A stretch of DNA of 64,000 nt from Dyella dinghuensis (GCF_003977615.1 NZ_RYZR01000001.1:62001-126000), one strand, 5' to 3'; counted from the stretch's first letter, positions 1 to 9,945 are shown. Numbers and translations: made by a program. The notes: generated by a model not told the origin, from the sequence alone.

Positions 1-1
1 G

Positions 2-331
2 GTCGATCGCTGGGCCCAGTGGGGCCACATCCACCAGCACGGCTGCGTGCTTTTAAGTGCAGCCGTGGAATACGACGGCCGCGCCGACGGCCCCCTGCGC
101 GAGCGCGTGCTGAAACAGCAAACGGACTGGCGCAACGAACTCAAACGCGCCATCACGCTGTGCATCGACGTAGGCGATCTGAAGAAAGACACCGACGCCG
201 ATCAACTCGCGTTCGAAATCTACGCCTTGATGCTCGGCCTGCATCACGACGCAGGCTTGTTCGGTTACGAAGAAGCAAACCGCCACACCACCGCAGCCAT
301 CAATCGCCTGCTGACCAGTTACCAGTCCTGA
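2..331 (+). CDS. TetR/AcrR-family regulator, C-terminal part
   Basis: Only the C-terminal ligand-binding half is present; the frame is open from the window edge and stops at 329-331, so the helix-turn-helix lies outside. The visible 109 residues are helical, with a motif-like stretch DADQLAFEIYALMLGLHHD that is typical of the last helices of TetR proteins in which the C-terminal domain forms the dimer. It is followed after 17 bases by an alpha/beta hydrolase on the same strand, so it probably controls that gene and itself. Assignment rests on the C-terminal pattern alone; moderately sure. Confidence 0.7.
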   Translation, partial: VDRWAQWGHIHQHGCVLLSAAVEYDGRADGPLRERVLKQQTDWRNELKRAITLCIDVGDLKKDTDADQLAFEIYALMLGLHHDAGLFGYEEANRHTTAAINRLLTSYQS

Positions 332-348
332 ACCCCCAGGAGCCCGTC

Positions 349-1272
349 ATGAACGCGAGTACACGTCGCCATCATTCCCATCCCACGTTGAAGCTAAGCG
401 CTGTGCGCGTCGGTTTTGCCGTCGGCGGTCGCATTGCACCCAAGCGCACCGTGGATCGTGCGGCGCGTTTGTTCGCCACGCCGTTTGCCAGCAGCCGCGC
501 GCGTGCACGTGCCGCGCAACCTGACAAAGACATGCAGCGTATCGACCTGACTATTCACGGCGAATCCATCGCCACGTATGTCTGGGGCGATCCCGCGACG
601 CAACCTTATGCGTTGCTGGTGCATGGCTGGTCCAGCTTCGGTCTGCGTTATCTGCCGTGGATCGCCAAACTGCGCGAACTCGGCTACGCCTTAGTGAGTT
701 TTGATCAACCCGGTCACGGCGAAAGCACCGGGCGTCTTTGCACCTTGCCCGATTTCATCGAAACGATTCGCGCCGTGGGTAGTCACTTCGGCACCGCAGC
801 GTTGGCCATCGGCCATTCCATGGGCGGCGCTGCCGTCACGCTGGCGCAAAGCGAACAGTGGCACGCCAAAGAGTTAGTCGTTATCGCACCCGCTGCGGAT
901 ATCGAAGCCGCTGCACATCGTTTCTTCCGCTTCGTGCACCTGGGCGATCATCTGCGCGAACCCTTCCTGGCGTGGTATGAAAAACGCACTGGCGTCGCGC
1001 CGCGCGATCTCGCCGCACACCGCGCGGTGCCCAGGCTCGGTCAACGTGGTCTTGTCATCCACGACCTCGACGATCACGAAGTCCCATGGGAAGAGGGCGA
1101 ACGCTACGCACGTTACTGGCCCGGTGCACGTCTGCTCACCACGCAAGGCCTAGGTCATCACCGCGTGCTTGATGCGCCAGAAGTGATCGAAGCAACGCTC
1201 GCTTTTCTGCGCGGCGAATGCGTGGGCAATCGCGTTGTGACATCGCCTAATTTACCATTCGGTTTGGCTTAA
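349..1272 (+). CDS. alpha/beta hydrolase
   Basis: A 307-residue serine hydrolase of unknown substrate. The start at 349 follows an AGGAG six bases upstream. The oxyanion-hole region reads LLVHGWSS, the nucleophile elbow is GHSMGG (Ser), the acid is probably in DLDDHEVPW, and the base is the His in GLGHHRVL, in the usual order. The first ~60 residues are basic and lack clear secretion features. It shares an operon with the TetR-type gene just upstream (17-base gap), which suggests induction by a small hydrophobic molecule. Fold is secure from the motifs; substrate cannot be told from sequence. Confidence 0.85.
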   Translation: MNASTRRHHSHPTLKLSAVRVGFAVGGRIAPKRTVDRAARLFATPFASSRARARAAQPDKDMQRIDLTIHGESIATYVWGDPATQPYALLVHGWSSFGLRYLPWIAKLRELGYALVSFDQPGHGESTGRLCTLPDFIETIRAVGSHFGTAALAIGHSMGGAAVTLAQSEQWHAKELVVIAPAADIEAAAHRFFRFVHLGDHLREPFLAWYEKRTGVAPRDLAAHRAVPRLGQRGLVIHDLDDHEVPWEEGERYARYWPGARLLTTQGLGHHRVLDAPEVIEATLAFLRGECVGNRVVTSPNLPFGLA

Positions 1273-1278
1273 ACTCCC

Positions 1279-2571
1279 TCAGCGCGCAGCAGCCATGACT
1301 TCATCCGGCGCCGCGCGTGCGGTGGTGTCGTTGTAGCGCGCAAGATCCAGCATCTTTTCCGATTTGGCGACCATCACCGCCGTCACCGTATCGCCGGTGA
1401 CGTTCGCGGCCGTGCAACACATATCGATCAATCGGTCGACCGCCGCAATCACGCCGATCACTTCCAGCGGCAACCCAACCGACGAAAGCACCAACCCCAT
1501 CACTACCAGTGCCGCACCGGGAATACCCGCCGCGCCGATGGATGCCAGCGTCGTCGTCAGCATCACCGTCATCAGCTGCGTGAAAGACAGCTCGATGCCA
1601 TAAGCATTGCTCGCAAAAATCGTCACCGTGCCCAGATAACACGCCAGCCCCGACATATTGATTGTCGACCCCAGCGGCAACACGAAACTCGCCACGCGCG
1701 TATCAACACCCATGCGATCCTGCGTGTTCTCCAGATTCAACGGCAACGTCGCCGCACTGCTCGCGGATGAAAACGCAAACAGCTGCACCGGAATCATCTT
1801 GCGCAGAAAGGGCAGAGGGTTCAGCCGCCACAGCAACAACATCACGCTGCATACGATGACCATGAAAGAAATCATCACCACGTAATTCACGGCAACCAAT
1901 GCGCCGAGATGATTCAGCACGGAAAAACCGTGATCGGCCGTGACATACGCCATCAAGCCAAACACGCCAATCGGCGCAAACTTCAGCACCATGTTGATCA
2001 ACTTGTAGACCACGCTGGCCATGCTGTCGAAAAACGTACGCACAGGCGTTGCAGCATTGCCCGCTAGATTGATGGCGATGCCGAAGAAAATCGCAAACAC
2101 AATCGATGGCAGCAATGCACCTTCGTCAAAGGCTTTGAACGGATTCGAAGGAATCGCACTGATCAGTGCATCTTTAAGACTGGTTGGCGCCGCTGCTTCA
2201 CTAGTCGGTTCGCCTGCCGAAAGGCCAAACCCCGCACCCACGTTCAACACCTTCGCAATACCCATCGACAGCAACGCCGTCACCGCCATCGACACCAGAT
2301 AAATCGCAATCGACTTCCACGCGATACGCCGCATGGCGGCCATATCCGATAGCGATGTAATGCCAGATACAAGCGATACGAACACCACCGGAATAACGCA
2401 CATTCGGATGAGTGCCATAAAGATGTCGCCCAACGGCGCGAGCACCTTGGCGGGTTCGCCAACGAAGTGACCAGCGGCGAGGCCGAGAATCATCGCGATC
2501 AGAATCTGATGCCACATTTGCAGGCGTGGCTTGCGCGCTGCAGCGGGCGAGGGTGTGCGGGTGGATGGCAT
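1279..2571 (-). CDS. dicarboxylate/amino acid:cation symporter (DAACS family)
   Basis: A 430-residue inner-membrane transporter with about eight membrane helices and the two re-entrant hairpins of the GltPh/glutamate-transporter fold. The serine-rich hairpin 1 is at residues 268-273 (FSSASSAATLPLN) and helix 8 carries DMCCTAANVTGD at 383-394. Two substitutions stand out: the helix-7 motif usually NMDGT is NMSGL (305-309), and the helix-8 arginine that holds the acidic side chain of substrate in GltPh is Cys386. In animal neutral amino acid transporters that arginine is also replaced, so a neutral substrate is more likely here than glutamate or dicarboxylate. The gene ends 7 bases from the converging hydrolase gene. 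Confidence 0.9.
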   Translation of the reverse strand: MPSTRTPSPAAARKPRLQMWHQILIAMILGLAAGHFVGEPAKVLAPLGDIFMALIRMCVIPVVFVSLVSGITSLSDMAAMRRIAWKSIAIYLVSMAVTALLSMGIAKVLNVGAGFGLSAGEPTSEAAAPTSLKDALISAIPSNPFKAFDEGALLPSIVFAIFFGIAINLAGNAATPVRTFFDSMASVVYKLINMVLKFAPIGVFGLMAYVTADHGFSVLNHLGALVAVNYVVMISFMVIVCSVMLLLWRLNPLPFLRKMIPVQLFAFSSASSAATLPLNLENTQDRMGVDTRVASFVLPLGSTINMSGLACYLGTVTIFASNAYGIELSFTQLMTVMLTTTLASIGAAGIPGAALVVMGLVLSSVGLPLEVIGVIAAVDRLIDMCCTAANVTGDTVTAVMVAKSEKMLDLARYNDTTARAAPDEVMAAAR

Positions 2572-2741
2572 AGGCGATGCTTCCTTTTGAACGCTGCACG
2601 GAACAACGCAAAAGCGAACGCAAATCTTCCACGGGCCTAGTCTAAACCCGTTAAGTCCTCATCTCCCGTTACGTCCCCATCAACCGCAGCCCCACACCCT
2701 TCCTCACCCGCCATCCCATCTCACCCATCACTCTACGTCAC

Positions 2742-2891
2742 CGTCATTCCGGCGAAGGCCGGAATCCAGTGTCGTCGGTCTTCAATCAGGCGATTTCGCC
2801 AATGGGCTCGCCCCGCGCCAGCGAGCAACCTGGCGATAACGCATCAATGGAACGATACAGTCACTGGATTCCAGCCTTCGCTGGAATGACG
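2742..2891. repeat. inverted pair of REP-like hairpins
   Basis: Two 30-base units in opposite orientation, at 2742-2771 and 2862-2891, differ at only two positions. Each folds on itself: TTCCGGCgaagGCCGGAA in the first and TTCCAGCgaagGCTGGAA (read on the other strand) in the second. The two differences are the two sides of one base pair, so each hairpin is preserved. This is the arrangement of paired REP elements. The rest of 2572-3039 holds no convincing gene. Confidence 0.7.
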
Positions 2892-3039
2892 GGATAACCG
2901 TTGTCGCATCCTGGTCATGGCAGGCGAAACCCGCCACCGCCCAACCCAGCCATTCCGCCCCTCCGCCCACCACCTCAACCGCTTAACCCCCAACCCCACT
3001 AGAATACAAAGGCTAAGCACACCCGTTGTCGGAGTCCCC

Positions 3040-6000
3040 ATGAGTTCCCCCGCCAAGCACGTCCCTGCCACCGCTGCGCAGGCTGAAAACAGCCCGCTGC
3101 GTTTCGTCACCGCCGCCAGCCTGTTCGACGGCCACGACGCCGCGATCAACATCATGCGCCGCATCATCCAGTCGCAGGGCGCGGAAGTGATTCATCTGGG
3201 CCACAACCGCTCCGTCGAAGACGTGGTTCGTGCTGCACTGCAAGAAGACGCCGACGCTATCGCGCTGTCCTCCTACCAGGGCGGCCACGTCGAGTACTTC
3301 AAGTACATGGTCGACATGCTCAAAGAGAGGGGCGCCGCACACGTGCGCGTCTTTGGCGGCGGTGGCGGCACCATCACGCCGGAAGAAATCCGCGAGCTGC
3401 AGGCCTACGGCGTGGAACGCATCTACCACCCCAACGACGGCATGAAGCTCGGCCTCGCCGAGATGATCGAAGACGTGATGAAGCGCGCCGGCACCGCCGC
3501 CGCCAAGCGCGAGCACGACGAATCCTTCGTCCCGCCGAGCATCAACATCGACGACGAAATCAGCATCGGCCACATGCTGTCCGCCATCGAAGAAGGCAAG
3601 CTCGGCGACGCCGAACTCGCGCGCCTGCGCAAAGAATGGTCGCTCGCCGGCAAACACACCCCCGTGCTCGGCATGACCGGCACCGGCGGCGCCGGTAAAT
3701 CGTCCGTGGTGGATGAATTGCTGTTGCGCTTCCTGCACGCATTCCCCGACATGCGCATCGCCGTACTCGCCGTCGACCCGACACGCCGCCGCAGCGGTGG
3801 CGCCTTGCTCGGCGACCGTATCCGCATGAATGCACTGCGCAGCCATCGCGTCTACATGCGCTCCATGGCCACGCGCCGTCAGCACGCCGCCACCAACGAA
3901 GTGCTGCACGACTGCATCAACTTCCTGAAGTCGCAGCCCTACGATCTGGTGATCGTCGAAACCGCCGGTATCGGCCAGAGCGATTCGGAAATCGTCGACC
4001 TCGTCGACTTCCCCGTCTACGTGATGACCAGCGACTACGGCGCCGCCAGCCAGCTCGAAAAAATCGACATGCTCGATTTCGCCGAACTCGTCGTACTCAA
4101 CAAATTCGACAAGCGCGGCGCCGAAGACGCCCTGCGCGACGTGCGCAAACAATGGAAGCGCAACCGCACCGCCTTCACCATGAAAGACGAAGACGTGCCG
4201 GTGTACCCCACCATCGCCAGCCAGTTCAACGATCCAGGCGTCACCTGGATGTTCACCAACCTCTGCCGCCTGCTGCGCGACAAACTTCATCTTGAGCCCT
4301 CTGCAAAGGGAACCCTCAACGCAGAACCCTCCCCTTCCAGGGGAGGGCAGGGTGGGGTCGCTCTTAGCCCCAATTGCGACTTCAAACCCACTCTAGACGT
4401 AACGCTGAAGGAACCGCGCGCGACGGTGCTAATCCCCGGCGCCCGCGTGCGTTACCTCGCCGAAATCGCCGAACAAGGCCGCGGCATCAACAGCGAAATC
4501 GAACGCGAAGCCCAATTCGCCAGCAAAGCGCAGCACTACTACGAATCGCTGAAAGACCTAGGCGACGACAAACTCCCGCGCCCCCTCGACCGCTACGACC
4601 ACGACGCTCTGCATCCCTCTCCCGCCGGGAGAGGGACCGAGGGTGAGGGTACGCCCCTTGCACAAACCTCCACGCAAGCCCCGAACCCTCACCCCCAACC
4701 CCTCTCCCAAGGGGAGCGGGGAGCAGCGCAGGTCGACCGTACCCTCGTGCTGCTGCGCCAACGCTACAACGCCGCCATGCGCGAACTAAGCAGCGAAGCC
4801 ATCCACCTCCTGCGCGACTGGCCCAAGCTCTACAAATCCGTCACCGACGAAGTCAACGAATACAAAGTCCGCGACAAAGTCATCCGCGTCGACAACTACC
4901 GCGTATCGCTCAGTCACCAGAAAATTCCGAAAGTCTCGCCACCCAAAACCAACAACTGGGGCGATCAACTGCGCTTCCTCATGCGCGAAAACCTCCCCGG
5001 CCATTACCCCTACACCGGCGGCGTCTACCCATATCGCCGCAGCGGCGAAGACCCCACGCGCATGTTCGCGGGCGAGGGCACACCCGAACGCACCAACCGC
5101 CGCTTCCATTACCTCAGTCAGGGCGGCGCCGCCACGCGTCTGTCCACCGCGTTCGACTCCGTCACTTTGTACGGCGAAGACCCCGCACCGCGCCCCGACA
5201 TCTACGGCAAAATCGGCAACTCCGGCGTCAACGTCGCCACCCTCGACGACATGAAGAAGCTCTACTCCGGCTTCGACCTCAGCTCGCCGACCAGTTCCGT
5301 CTCGATGACCATCAACGGCCCCGCGCCGATCATCCTCGCGATGTACATGAACACCGCGATCGATCAGAACGTCGAGAAATACCTGAAAGAAGATCCCGCA
5401 CGCTGGGCCGCCGCACAAAAACGCATCGACGAACTCTTCGCCGGCAAAACGCGCCCCACGTATTCCGGCGATCTGCCCAAAGGCAACGAAGGCCTAGGCC
5501 TGAACCTGCTCGGCGTCACCGGCGATCAACTCGTCGATGCCCAAACCTACGCACGCATCAAAGAGGAAACCCTGCAAACCGTGCGCGGCACCGTGCAGGC
5601 CGACATCCTCAAAGAGGACCAGGCGCAAAACACCTGCATCTTCAGCACCGAATTCGCGCTGCGCATGATGGGCGATATCCAGCAGTACTTCGTCGACCAC
5701 AAAGTACGTAACTTCTATTCGGTCTCCATCTCCGGTTATCACATCGCCGAAGCCGGCGCCAACCCGATCAGCCAGCTCGCCTTCACCCTCAGCAATGGCT
5801 TCACCATTGTCGAGTACTACCTCGCGCGCGGCATGAATATCGATGATTTCGCGCCCAACCTAAGCTTCTTCTTCTCCAACGGCATGGACCCGGAATACAC
5901 CGTCATCGGCCGTGTCGCCCGCCGCATCTGGGCACGCGCCATGCGCGAACGCTACGGCGCCAGCGCACGCAGCCAGATGATGAAGTACCACATTCAAACA

Positions 6001-6687
6001 TCCGGCCGTTCCCTGCACGCGCAGGAAATCCAGTTCAACGACATCCGCACCACCCTGCAAGCGCTGTACGCACTGTTCGACAACTGCAACAGCCTGCACA
6101 CCAACGCCTACGACGAAGCCATCACCACGCCAACGGAAGAAAGCGTGCGCCGCGCCGTCGCCATCCAGATGATCATCAACAAAGAACTCGGCCTCAACTT
6201 CAACGAAAACCCCTGGCAAGGCAGTTACGTCGTCGACGCCCTCACCGACATCGTCGAAGAAGCCGTCTACAAAGAATTCGAAGCCATCAGCGAACGCGGC
6301 GGCGTACTCGGCGCCATGGACACCATGTACCAGCGCGGCAAGATTCAAGAAGAATCGATGTACTACGAACAAAAGAAACACGACGGCAGTCTGCCACTCA
6401 TCGGCGTCAACACCTTCCTGCCCAAAGACCACGGCGGCGAAATCGCCACCGAAATCGAACTGATTCGTTCGACGGAAGAAGAGAAGGGCCAGCAGATCGA
6501 CAACGTGCTGGCGTTCGGCAAAGCCCGCAACAGCCTGGCACCGGAAAGCCTCAAGACGCTACAGAACACCGCGCGCGAGCGTAAGAATGTGTTCGAACAG
6601 TTGATGGAGGCGGTGAAGTACAACTCGTTGGGGCAGATTTCACACGCGCTTTATGACGTAGGCGGCGAATATCGTCGCAATATGTAA
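3040..6687 (+). CDS. icmF: fused isobutyryl-CoA mutase / G-protein chaperone
   Basis: Interconverts isobutyryl-CoA and n-butyryl-CoA using adenosylcobalamin, with its own GTPase chaperone fused in. The N-terminal B12-binding domain (about residues 20-150) has FDGHDAA and SSYQGGH. The MeaB-like G domain follows, with P-loop GTGGAGKSS near residue 214, ETAGIGQSD, and NKFD near 354. The mutase barrel fills the C-terminal half (for example [14 protein letters not shown] and [10 protein letters not shown]). At 1215 residues it is about 120 longer than IcmF proteins I know; much of the excess is two proline/glycine-rich stretches near residues 420-452 and 524-566, encoded by palindromic repeats, in the linker between the G domain and the mutase. 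The start at 3040 is chosen because similarity begins soon after; the open frame continues upstream to 2917. Confidence 0.95.
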   Translation: MSSPAKHVPATAAQAENSPLRFVTAASLFDGHDAAINIMRRIIQSQGAEVIHLGHNRSVEDVVRAALQEDADAIALSSYQGGHVEYFKYMVDMLKERGAAHVRVFGGGGGTITPEEIRELQAYGVERIYHPNDGMKLGLAEMIEDVMKRAGTAAAKREHDESFVPPSINIDDEISIGHMLSAIEEGKLGDAELARLRKEWSLAGKHTPVLGMTGTGGAGKSSVVDELLLRFLHAFPDMRIAVLAVDPTRRRSGGALLGDRIRMNALRSHRVYMRSMATRRQHAATNEVLHDCINFLKSQPYDLVIVETAGIGQSDSEIVDLVDFPVYVMTSDYGAASQLEKIDMLDFAELVVLNKFDKRGAEDALRDVRKQWKRNRTAFTMKDEDVPVYPTIASQFNDPGVTWMFTNLCRLLRDKLHLEPSAKGTLNAEPSPSRGGQGGVALSPNCDFKPTLDVTLKEPRATVLIPGARVRYLAEIAEQGRGINSEIEREAQFASKAQHYYESLKDLGDDKLPRPLDRYDHDALHPSPAGRGTEGEGTPLAQTSTQAPNPHPQPLSQGERGAAQVDRTLVLLRQRYNAAMRELSSEAIHLLRDWPKLYKSVTDEVNEYKVRDKVIRVDNYRVSLSHQKIPKVSPPKTNNWGDQLRFLMRENLPGHYPYTGGVYPYRRSGEDPTRMFAGEGTPERTNRRFHYLSQGGAATRLSTAFDSVTLYGEDPAPRPDIYGKIGNSGVNVATLDDMKKLYSGFDLSSPTSSVSMTINGPAPIILAMYMNTAIDQNVEKYLKEDPARWAAAQKRIDELFAGKTRPTYSGDLPKGNEGLGLNLLGVTGDQLVDAQTYARIKEETLQTVRGTVQADILKEDQAQNTCIFSTEFALRMMGDIQQYFVDHKVRNFYSVSISGYHIAEAGANPISQLAFTLSNGFTIVEYYLARGMNIDDFAPNLSFFFSNGMDPEYTVIGRVARRIWARAMRERYGASARSQMMKYHIQTSGRSLHAQEIQFNDIRTTLQALYALFDNCNSLHTNAYDEAITTPTEESVRRAVAIQMIINKELGLNFNENPWQGSYVVDALTDIVEEAVYKEFEAISERGGVLGAMDTMYQRGKIQEESMYYEQKKHDGSLPLIGVNTFLPKDHGGEIATEIELIRSTEEEKGQQIDNVLAFGKARNSLAPESLKTLQNTARERKNVFEQLMEAVKYNSLGQISHALYDVGGEYRRNM
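4327..4725. repeat. palindromic repeats inside icmF
   Basis: Two repeat clusters lie within the icmF reading frame. The first has CCCTCCCC/GGGGAGGG around a 5-base loop (4327-4347). The second runs from about 4615 to 4725 and contains CCCTCTCCC/GGGAGAGGG (4615-4635), GGGTGAGGGT (4641-4650) pairing with ACCCTCACCC (4685-4694), and a further CCCCTCTCC/GGGGAGCGGGG palindrome. They encode segments such as [10 protein letters not shown] and [13 protein letters not shown], the well-known translated form of dispersed intergenic repeats in proteobacteria. Confidence 0.75.
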
Positions 6688-6710
6688 TTCGGCTTGCGAC
6701 GCAGTCAGAA

Positions 6711-6739
6711 GGCCCGCCTTTGGAGGTGGGCCTTTTTTT
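6711..6739 (+). terminator. rho-independent terminator after icmF
   Basis: GGCCCGCC (6711-6718) pairs with GGTGGGCC (6725-6732) around a 6-base loop, with seven T following. It lies 23 bases after the icmF stop. Confidence 0.9.
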
Positions 6740-6942
6740 GTTGTGATCGAGCAATTCTGTGACGCTCAACGTCATTTCATCGGTATGCATATGAACTACG
6801 CCTAGTGGCGCCAATGATTGTCAATCGTCCTAGGGCAAGAAAATCATTCGGTTCCAAATGTTGCGGAGCACCAATATTTATTGGATCGCTCTGGCATGAA
6901 GGCTGCTTGCCACTACAAGGCTAACCTGAGGGAGTGGGTGTC

Positions 6943-9228
6943 ATGTTTGTTCCAAGTAAGCGGCAAACTGTCGATCATCTACATGAAATGAAAGATGAGG
7001 TCGGGGAGCTTCATCCACTATTGAATGTGCTCTTTAAGAAACTTCCTGACATAGAAAGGGTTCATTACAACCAGGGAAATAACGAACTTGGTGCAGACTT
7101 CATATTGTACCGGCGTGATCCCGCGTTACTTCGTACGACTTGTATAGGTGTTGTCGTAAAGATCGGCACAATTCGACAGAACACTACAGAGGTTGAGCGT
7201 CAAATCAAAGAGTGTTTCGTTCCACGGAAGGCGGAGGATGGGGTTGAGATTCAAATAAAAGAAGTCTGGGTGGTGTCCAGCCAAGATATTACAAAAAATG
7301 CGCGTGATGTTCTGAATAAACAGTATTCGGATAAAAAAATTGAGTTCATTGCATCGCAAGACTTGGCGAATTTAATAGATCGATATGCACCTGATTCATT
7401 TGTAACGACATCGCCCGCTCTTCAGAGCTTTGCGGAAAATACCAGCAACGGGATTGCCGCAGAAGATCAGCGCTCGCTAATCGTCCCAGGCTTAGAGACG
7501 TTCTACGTAGAGCCCGTCGTGATGAGAAAGGAGTTCGATGGATACGGAAATGCAAAGCCTAAGAAGCTCCCATCTGGAGTTGAGGCGCTCCTTAGGGCGC
7601 TTTCGGATAGCTCACTGTCAATAATTCAAGCAGGCGCGGGTGGCGGAAAGTCACGACTAGCTCGCGAATTAGTTAAGACTTGCCTAACGACACCAGAGTT
7701 CGCCGATGGAAGCCTGCTCCCGGTGCTATTGCATTCAAAATTATTTTCTACGAAACCTCTAGAGCAACTATCGACTGAATGCTGCCGAGTACGAAAGCTT
7801 GCCGGAAGCGATGGGCGCGTTTTGCTGATATTGGATGGTTTCGATGAGCTTGATATGACGGACCAAGATAGAAAATGTTTTGTAGATGCAATGACAAAAG
7901 CGGCCGCACAAAGCAATGCTTGCATTGTGCTTATGTCTCGACCTTTTAACGAAGTGGCAGTGCTTAGTTCCAAGTTGCAGTCGACAAATGTCTATAACAT
8001 TGAGCCGCTCCGCGGCGCGAGGGCAATTGCCTTATTGAGCAAGATTGCTGGTCAGATTGATGTCAAGTCAAGGTTGATGTCGGATCTTAACAACAGCCCT
8101 TTATTGCGCGCTCTTGAGGGGGCGCCAATTGCTTACATTCTGTTGGGAAAGTTGATCGTAGACAATCAACAGGACCTCCCATCCAATCTCACAGAGTTGT
8201 TTCAGAAATACACGGAAATTGTGCTTGGAAGATGGGAGGTTGCGAAAGGCCTCCGGTCTCAGCAAGAGTATGAGGTGATCGTCGAAATCCTCACGTGGCT
8301 GGCTGTATATATGCTCGATAATGAGCTCTACGAAGTCGCAAAATCCGAGATTTGTCAGTGGGCAAAGGCATATTGTTCAGATCGAGGTATCGCAATCGAT
8401 GTGGATGGTCTTCTTAGAAGAATGACGTCAAGGGACTCAATTCTTTACGGGCGCTCAGATACGGACGTCGTTGGCTTTAGGCATCGAGCTTTCGCTGAGT
8501 TTTTTTATGCAAGGTCACTTGATAAGAAAAGTGATGTGAGTTTAGAGAAAAGCGTTTTTTCACCGTATTGGATTAATACATATTATTTTTTGACTGGGAT
8601 AAAAAGAGACTGTCCGGATTTGCTCGAGTCTCTTCTTGCCGTGCAGCTGGATTTGACTACGCGACGGTTCATTCGAGCGATCAACTTCGGAAATTTTCTT
8701 TTGGCTGGCTATTTGACCCCTGTCCGTGTGAGTAAGAGGGCGATTGTGGCAATGGCGCAGGATCTGGCTGACATTTATGTGGAGTCCATAACTCCAGGCA
8801 ACAAGGGCGTTTTTGCGCAGTTCCCAATATTGCAATTATTATGCTTTTTCACTTCGTCTTATCGCGCACAATATGGGTATAAGCATTTCCGTGATTCTCT
8901 GGAGGAGGCCATTTTTGAAGTTGAGCAGGACGTCAGGAGTCCGAGAAACGCATTGACGCTCTTTATGCTAGATAACGCCTACAGGGAGGCGGGTGGAGAT
9001 CTACGATTTGATAGCCTTATTCAGCTTTATGGTGAGGCGTTACCTTTGGTAGTAAAACTCGGTATCACACATGAAGCGGAGGAAATGAAGTCTGCTTCGG
9101 ACAAAGTGAAGCGCCTTGAAAGAAATCTTCGTCGTAGCTTTCGAGCAAACACGTCAAGTTCGACTTTTTTGAATAAGCTCTACAACGTGCCCGTGCAAGA
9201 TTTGGATAAACCTATAAACTGGAATTGA
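6943..9228 (+). CDS. nuclease-like/NACHT NTPase, candidate antiphage protein
   Basis: A 761-residue NLR-like protein. Residues 1-150 resemble a PD-(D/E)XK nuclease domain: Glu48, Asp52 (in GADF) and Lys73 (in VVVKIG) fit the catalytic set, although the usual E/Q two residues before the lysine is Val71. The NACHT module has Walker A GAGGGKS (231-237), an extended Walker B LLILDGFDELD (294-304) with the DGhDE signature, and a sensor region ending MSRP (331-334). FRHRAFAEFF (512-521) matches the conserved motif at the end of bacterial NACHT regions, followed by about 240 helical residues of unknown sensor type. The start at 6943 has GAGGGAG eight bases upstream; a GTG at 6934 is possible. Base composition is clearly more AT-rich than icmF, suggesting transfer. 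NACHT proteins of this build act in phage defence; that role is inferred here. Confidence 0.85.
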   Translation: MFVPSKRQTVDHLHEMKDEVGELHPLLNVLFKKLPDIERVHYNQGNNELGADFILYRRDPALLRTTCIGVVVKIGTIRQNTTEVERQIKECFVPRKAEDGVEIQIKEVWVVSSQDITKNARDVLNKQYSDKKIEFIASQDLANLIDRYAPDSFVTTSPALQSFAENTSNGIAAEDQRSLIVPGLETFYVEPVVMRKEFDGYGNAKPKKLPSGVEALLRALSDSSLSIIQAGAGGGKSRLARELVKTCLTTPEFADGSLLPVLLHSKLFSTKPLEQLSTECCRVRKLAGSDGRVLLILDGFDELDMTDQDRKCFVDAMTKAAAQSNACIVLMSRPFNEVAVLSSKLQSTNVYNIEPLRGARAIALLSKIAGQIDVKSRLMSDLNNSPLLRALEGAPIAYILLGKLIVDNQQDLPSNLTELFQKYTEIVLGRWEVAKGLRSQQEYEVIVEILTWLAVYMLDNELYEVAKSEICQWAKAYCSDRGIAIDVDGLLRRMTSRDSILYGRSDTDVVGFRHRAFAEFFYARSLDKKSDVSLEKSVFSPYWINTYYFLTGIKRDCPDLLESLLAVQLDLTTRRFIRAINFGNFLLAGYLTPVRVSKRAIVAMAQDLADIYVESITPGNKGVFAQFPILQLLCFFTSSYRAQYGYKHFRDSLEEAIFEVEQDVRSPRNALTLFMLDNAYREAGGDLRFDSLIQLYGEALPLVVKLGITHEAEEMKSASDKVKRLERNLRRSFRANTSSSTFLNKLYNVPVQDLDKPINWN

Positions 9229-9418
9229 TGGAAAGCTTCAAGATAGAGGTCAAAAACAGGGTGCTGAGTGCACTATTCAAGGTGCGCTCGTTCTGGGAAG
9301 GGGGCTCTTTTTTTTGAAATGCACTCTTCCCCTTTTTGCTCCTAAGGCTTTAGCGTTGTTGCTATCGATACGTGTTTCCTTCTAACCGCGCTTTTGCGCA
9401 TAAATCTAGGAAAAAAAA

Positions 9419-9667
9419 ATGGAAGTTCGGATCAAATCGCTCGAAGTCGAGATGCAGGTCAAGCAAAAGGGTATTGAGCTAGAGGTACGTACTAAAGATG
9501 GTGCTGAGCAGTTGGGTGATTGCTACGCGACCATGACTGGACTCACGTGGTGCAAGGGCAAAATCAAGAAAGAGAATGGCGTAAAGGTTAAATGGGAGGA
9601 TTTTATTGTCATTTGCGCCTCCTCTGAGTCTCTGAAGGCGGCGGTAAAAGCAGCCAAGGCTGTCTGA
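9419..9667 (+). CDS. small conserved hypothetical protein
   Basis: An 82-residue protein preceded by AGGA at a good distance (9408-9411). It is Lys-rich, with alternating charged and hydrophobic residues at the start (MEVRIKSLEVEM), a central LTWCKGKIKKENGVKVKW segment, and no signal peptide or membrane helix. Similar short proteins with the TWCKG-like core exist in other bacteria without known function, as far as I recall. It lies 190 bases after the NACHT gene and shares its lower G+C, so the two may have arrived together, but a separate transcript is equally possible. Confidence 0.65.
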   Translation: MEVRIKSLEVEMQVKQKGIELEVRTKDGAEQLGDCYATMTGLTWCKGKIKKENGVKVKWEDFIVICASSESLKAAVKAAKAV

Positions 9668-9706
9668 TTCGGAAATAGGGATCCAAAACAACCTGCTAAA
9701 GGACTA

Positions 9707-9734
9707 GAGGTAGTTAAGTAACTTTAACTACCTC
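9707..9734. repeat. GGTAGTTAA-type hairpin
   Basis: GAGGTAGTTAA (9707-9717) and TTAACTACCTC (9724-9734) form a perfect 11-bp stem around a 6-base loop. It is a short member of the hairpin family found repeatedly up to 39.8 kb. It sits 40 bases after a stop codon. Confidence 0.75.
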
Positions 9735-9875
9735 ATGCGAATAACGGTATGAGGTACCGTTTTTCCTAAGATTAGAGATGTACCTAACTTCCTCGTTGCG
9801 TGGGGGCATAGGCCCGTGCTGTTTGGCTGTCTGCCGATGTGAGTGCGAGCTAAAGTACGGCGGCTAAAAAAACAA

Positions 9876-9945
9876 GGGTCAGAGTGCACTTTCTTAAAAA
9901 CGGGGTCATGTTCACTTATCCAAAGCAGGGTCAGAGTGCACTTTT
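9876..9945. repeat. two copies of the TCAGAGTGCACTTT motif
   Basis: AGGGTCAGAGTGCACTTT occurs at about 9875-9892 and again at about 9928-9944, with a related GGGGTCATGTTCACTTA between them (from 9902). Further copies are at 10412-10430, 26759-26776 and 30049-30087, with diverged ones elsewhere. 9735-9994 shows no gene. Confidence 0.65.

Noticed and set aside
3013-4290. 425-codon open frame antisense to icmF
   Set aside because: Typical shadow of a G+C-rich coding region: Val/Asp/His/Ala-rich, no domains, no ribosome site, and icmF itself is certain.
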